This document shows, in pieces, positions 4,426 to 5,088 of a stretch of DNA of 5,088 nt. The stretch is from Armatimonadota bacterium (GTDB lineage Bacteria; Armatimonadota; Fimbriimonadia; Fimbriimonadales; ATM1), in contig RFHN01000129.1 of NCBI GenBank assembly GCA_003695835.1, positions 1 to 5,088 of the forward strand. The letters run 5' to 3'. A model generated the notes under the pieces. It saw only the letters and a program-made list of their open reading frames with translations, did no database searches and had not been told where the DNA came from. Made by a program: the position numbers and the translations under genes. The stretch's first letter is position 1. Every line of letters starts with the position of its first letter.

Positions 4426-5088
4426 TTAGGCGAACCACTCGCGATACAGTTCCGGACGGCGGTCTCTCAAGAAGAGCCGCCGAGCAGGACAGGCATCGAG
4501 AAGTTCCGGATCCAAGTCGGCGAAGAGGATCTCTTCCGTACCGCGCCCCGCCCTCGCAAGTCTCTGACCCATCGGCGAATAGATGAAAGACTCGCCCGCG
4601 AACTCGAGCCGCTCTTCCTTCCCCACTCGGTTGCAGAGGGCGGCGAAGTAACCGTTCTGGAATGCGGCCACCTGGACCTCCGCCTCGTAGACGCCTTCGG
4701 GCCATTCGTCCACCGCGCCCGCTTGGGGGATGAAGACGATGTCCGCCCCTCCCAGAGCGAGCGCACGCATGTATTCGGGATAGTGTCGGTCGTAGCAGAT
4801 CGCCACTCCGATACGCCCGAAGGGAGTCTCGTAGACCGGCGCCCCCCGATCGCCCGGCGCGTAGTAGCCCCGTTCGTGGAAGAGATCGTAGTCGGTGATA
4901 TGGATCATGCGCGTTTTCCCGAGCAGCTCTCCATCCGGCCCGATGACCGGTGAGCAATCGTAGGTCGCCTCACCTTCCCGTTCGAAGAGATTGAGGACGA
5001 TCACCGTGCCCGTCTCTTTCGCGACTCGCCGGAACTCTTCCGTAATCGGACCAGGGACCGGCTCGGCGAAGCTGCGAAACTCGTTTCC
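4426..5088 (-). CDS. Nitrilase-superfamily carbon-nitrogen hydrolase, N-terminus outside window
   Basis: Predicted amidase or carbamoyl-amide hydrolase. 220 residues are visible up to the TAA at 4426-4428. The frame stays open to base 5088 and the visible part begins inside the fold (GNEFRSFAEPVPGPITEEF), so roughly 60-70 N-terminal residues, including the first catalytic Glu, are off the edge. Numbering from the first visible residue, the catalytic Lys is K58 (LLGKTRMIHI), the nucleophile is C98 (VAICYDRHYPE) and the second conserved Glu is probably E72 (FHERGYY). Later segments PQAGAVDEWPEG and AAFQNGYFAALCNRVG, and the ending FLRDRRPELY, fit the N-carbamoylputrescine amidase/beta-ureidopropionase-like branch. 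A start at GTG 5004 would cut off conserved sequence and is rejected. Substrate cannot be assigned: AguB-like polyamine synthesis and N-carbamoyl amino acid hydrolysis are both possible. The gene is co-directional with nuoF, 26 nt away. Confidence 0.92.
   Translation of the reverse strand, partial: GNEFRSFAEPVPGPITEEFRRVAKETGTVIVLNLFEREGEATYDCSPVIGPDGELLGKTRMIHITDYDLFHERGYYAPGDRGAPVYETPFGRIGVAICYDRHYPEYMRALALGGADIVFIPQAGAVDEWPEGVYEAEVQVAAFQNGYFAALCNRVGKEERLEFAGESFIYSPMGQRLARAGRGTEEILFADLDPELLDACPARRLFLRDRRPELYREWFA

Overview
This is a GC-rich bacterial window (my visual impression is about 60% G+C), densely coding on both strands. It holds eight genes. Two run off the window edges and one is a 30-codon gene in a gap that otherwise looks empty. 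There are no tRNAs, rRNAs, CRISPR arrays, insertion sequences or phage genes that I can see, so it looks like ordinary chromosomal backbone with a few unusual gene arrangements. A Nuo-type complex I gene beside a DUF4446 protein and a short, single-span signal peptidase would fit a deep-branching lineage such as Armatimonadota or a relative. That placement is a low-confidence inference, not a sequence match.

Left block (1-1782, minus strand). Read in transcription order, it encodes a DUF4446 membrane/coiled-coil protein, an ECF-type RNA polymerase sigma factor, and a membrane-spanning zinc-binding anti-sigma factor that continues past base 1. The gaps are short (32 and 43 nt), so this is probably one operon for envelope or redox stress signalling, with the anti-sigma factor holding the sigma factor at the membrane.

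Centre block (about 1828-2801, plus strand, divergent from the left block). It encodes a type I signal peptidase (lepB) and a Nudix hydrolase. The lepB stop and the Nudix ATG share one base (TAATG), which implies translational coupling. The 5' ends of lepB and the DUF4446 gene are almost back to back, so at least one promoter must lie inside the opposing gene.

Right block (2875-5088, minus strand, convergent with the centre block). In transcription order it holds a nitrilase-superfamily carbon-nitrogen hydrolase (its 5' end is outside the window), nuoF (the NADH/FMN-binding subunit of complex I), and a 30-residue single-pass membrane peptide with a full AAGGAGGA ribosome-binding site. A GC-rich hairpin at 2820-2853 lies between the converging transcription units. 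nuoF has neither nuoE directly upstream nor nuoG directly downstream, which is unusual.

The most interesting items are the unrecognised 30-residue membrane peptide after nuoF, the nitrilase gene where nuoE is usually found, and the closeness of a signal peptidase to an ECF sigma/anti-sigma pair. Signal peptidases are known to start anti-sigma cleavage in at least one Gram-positive system. I see no strong evidence for a wholly new multi-gene system.
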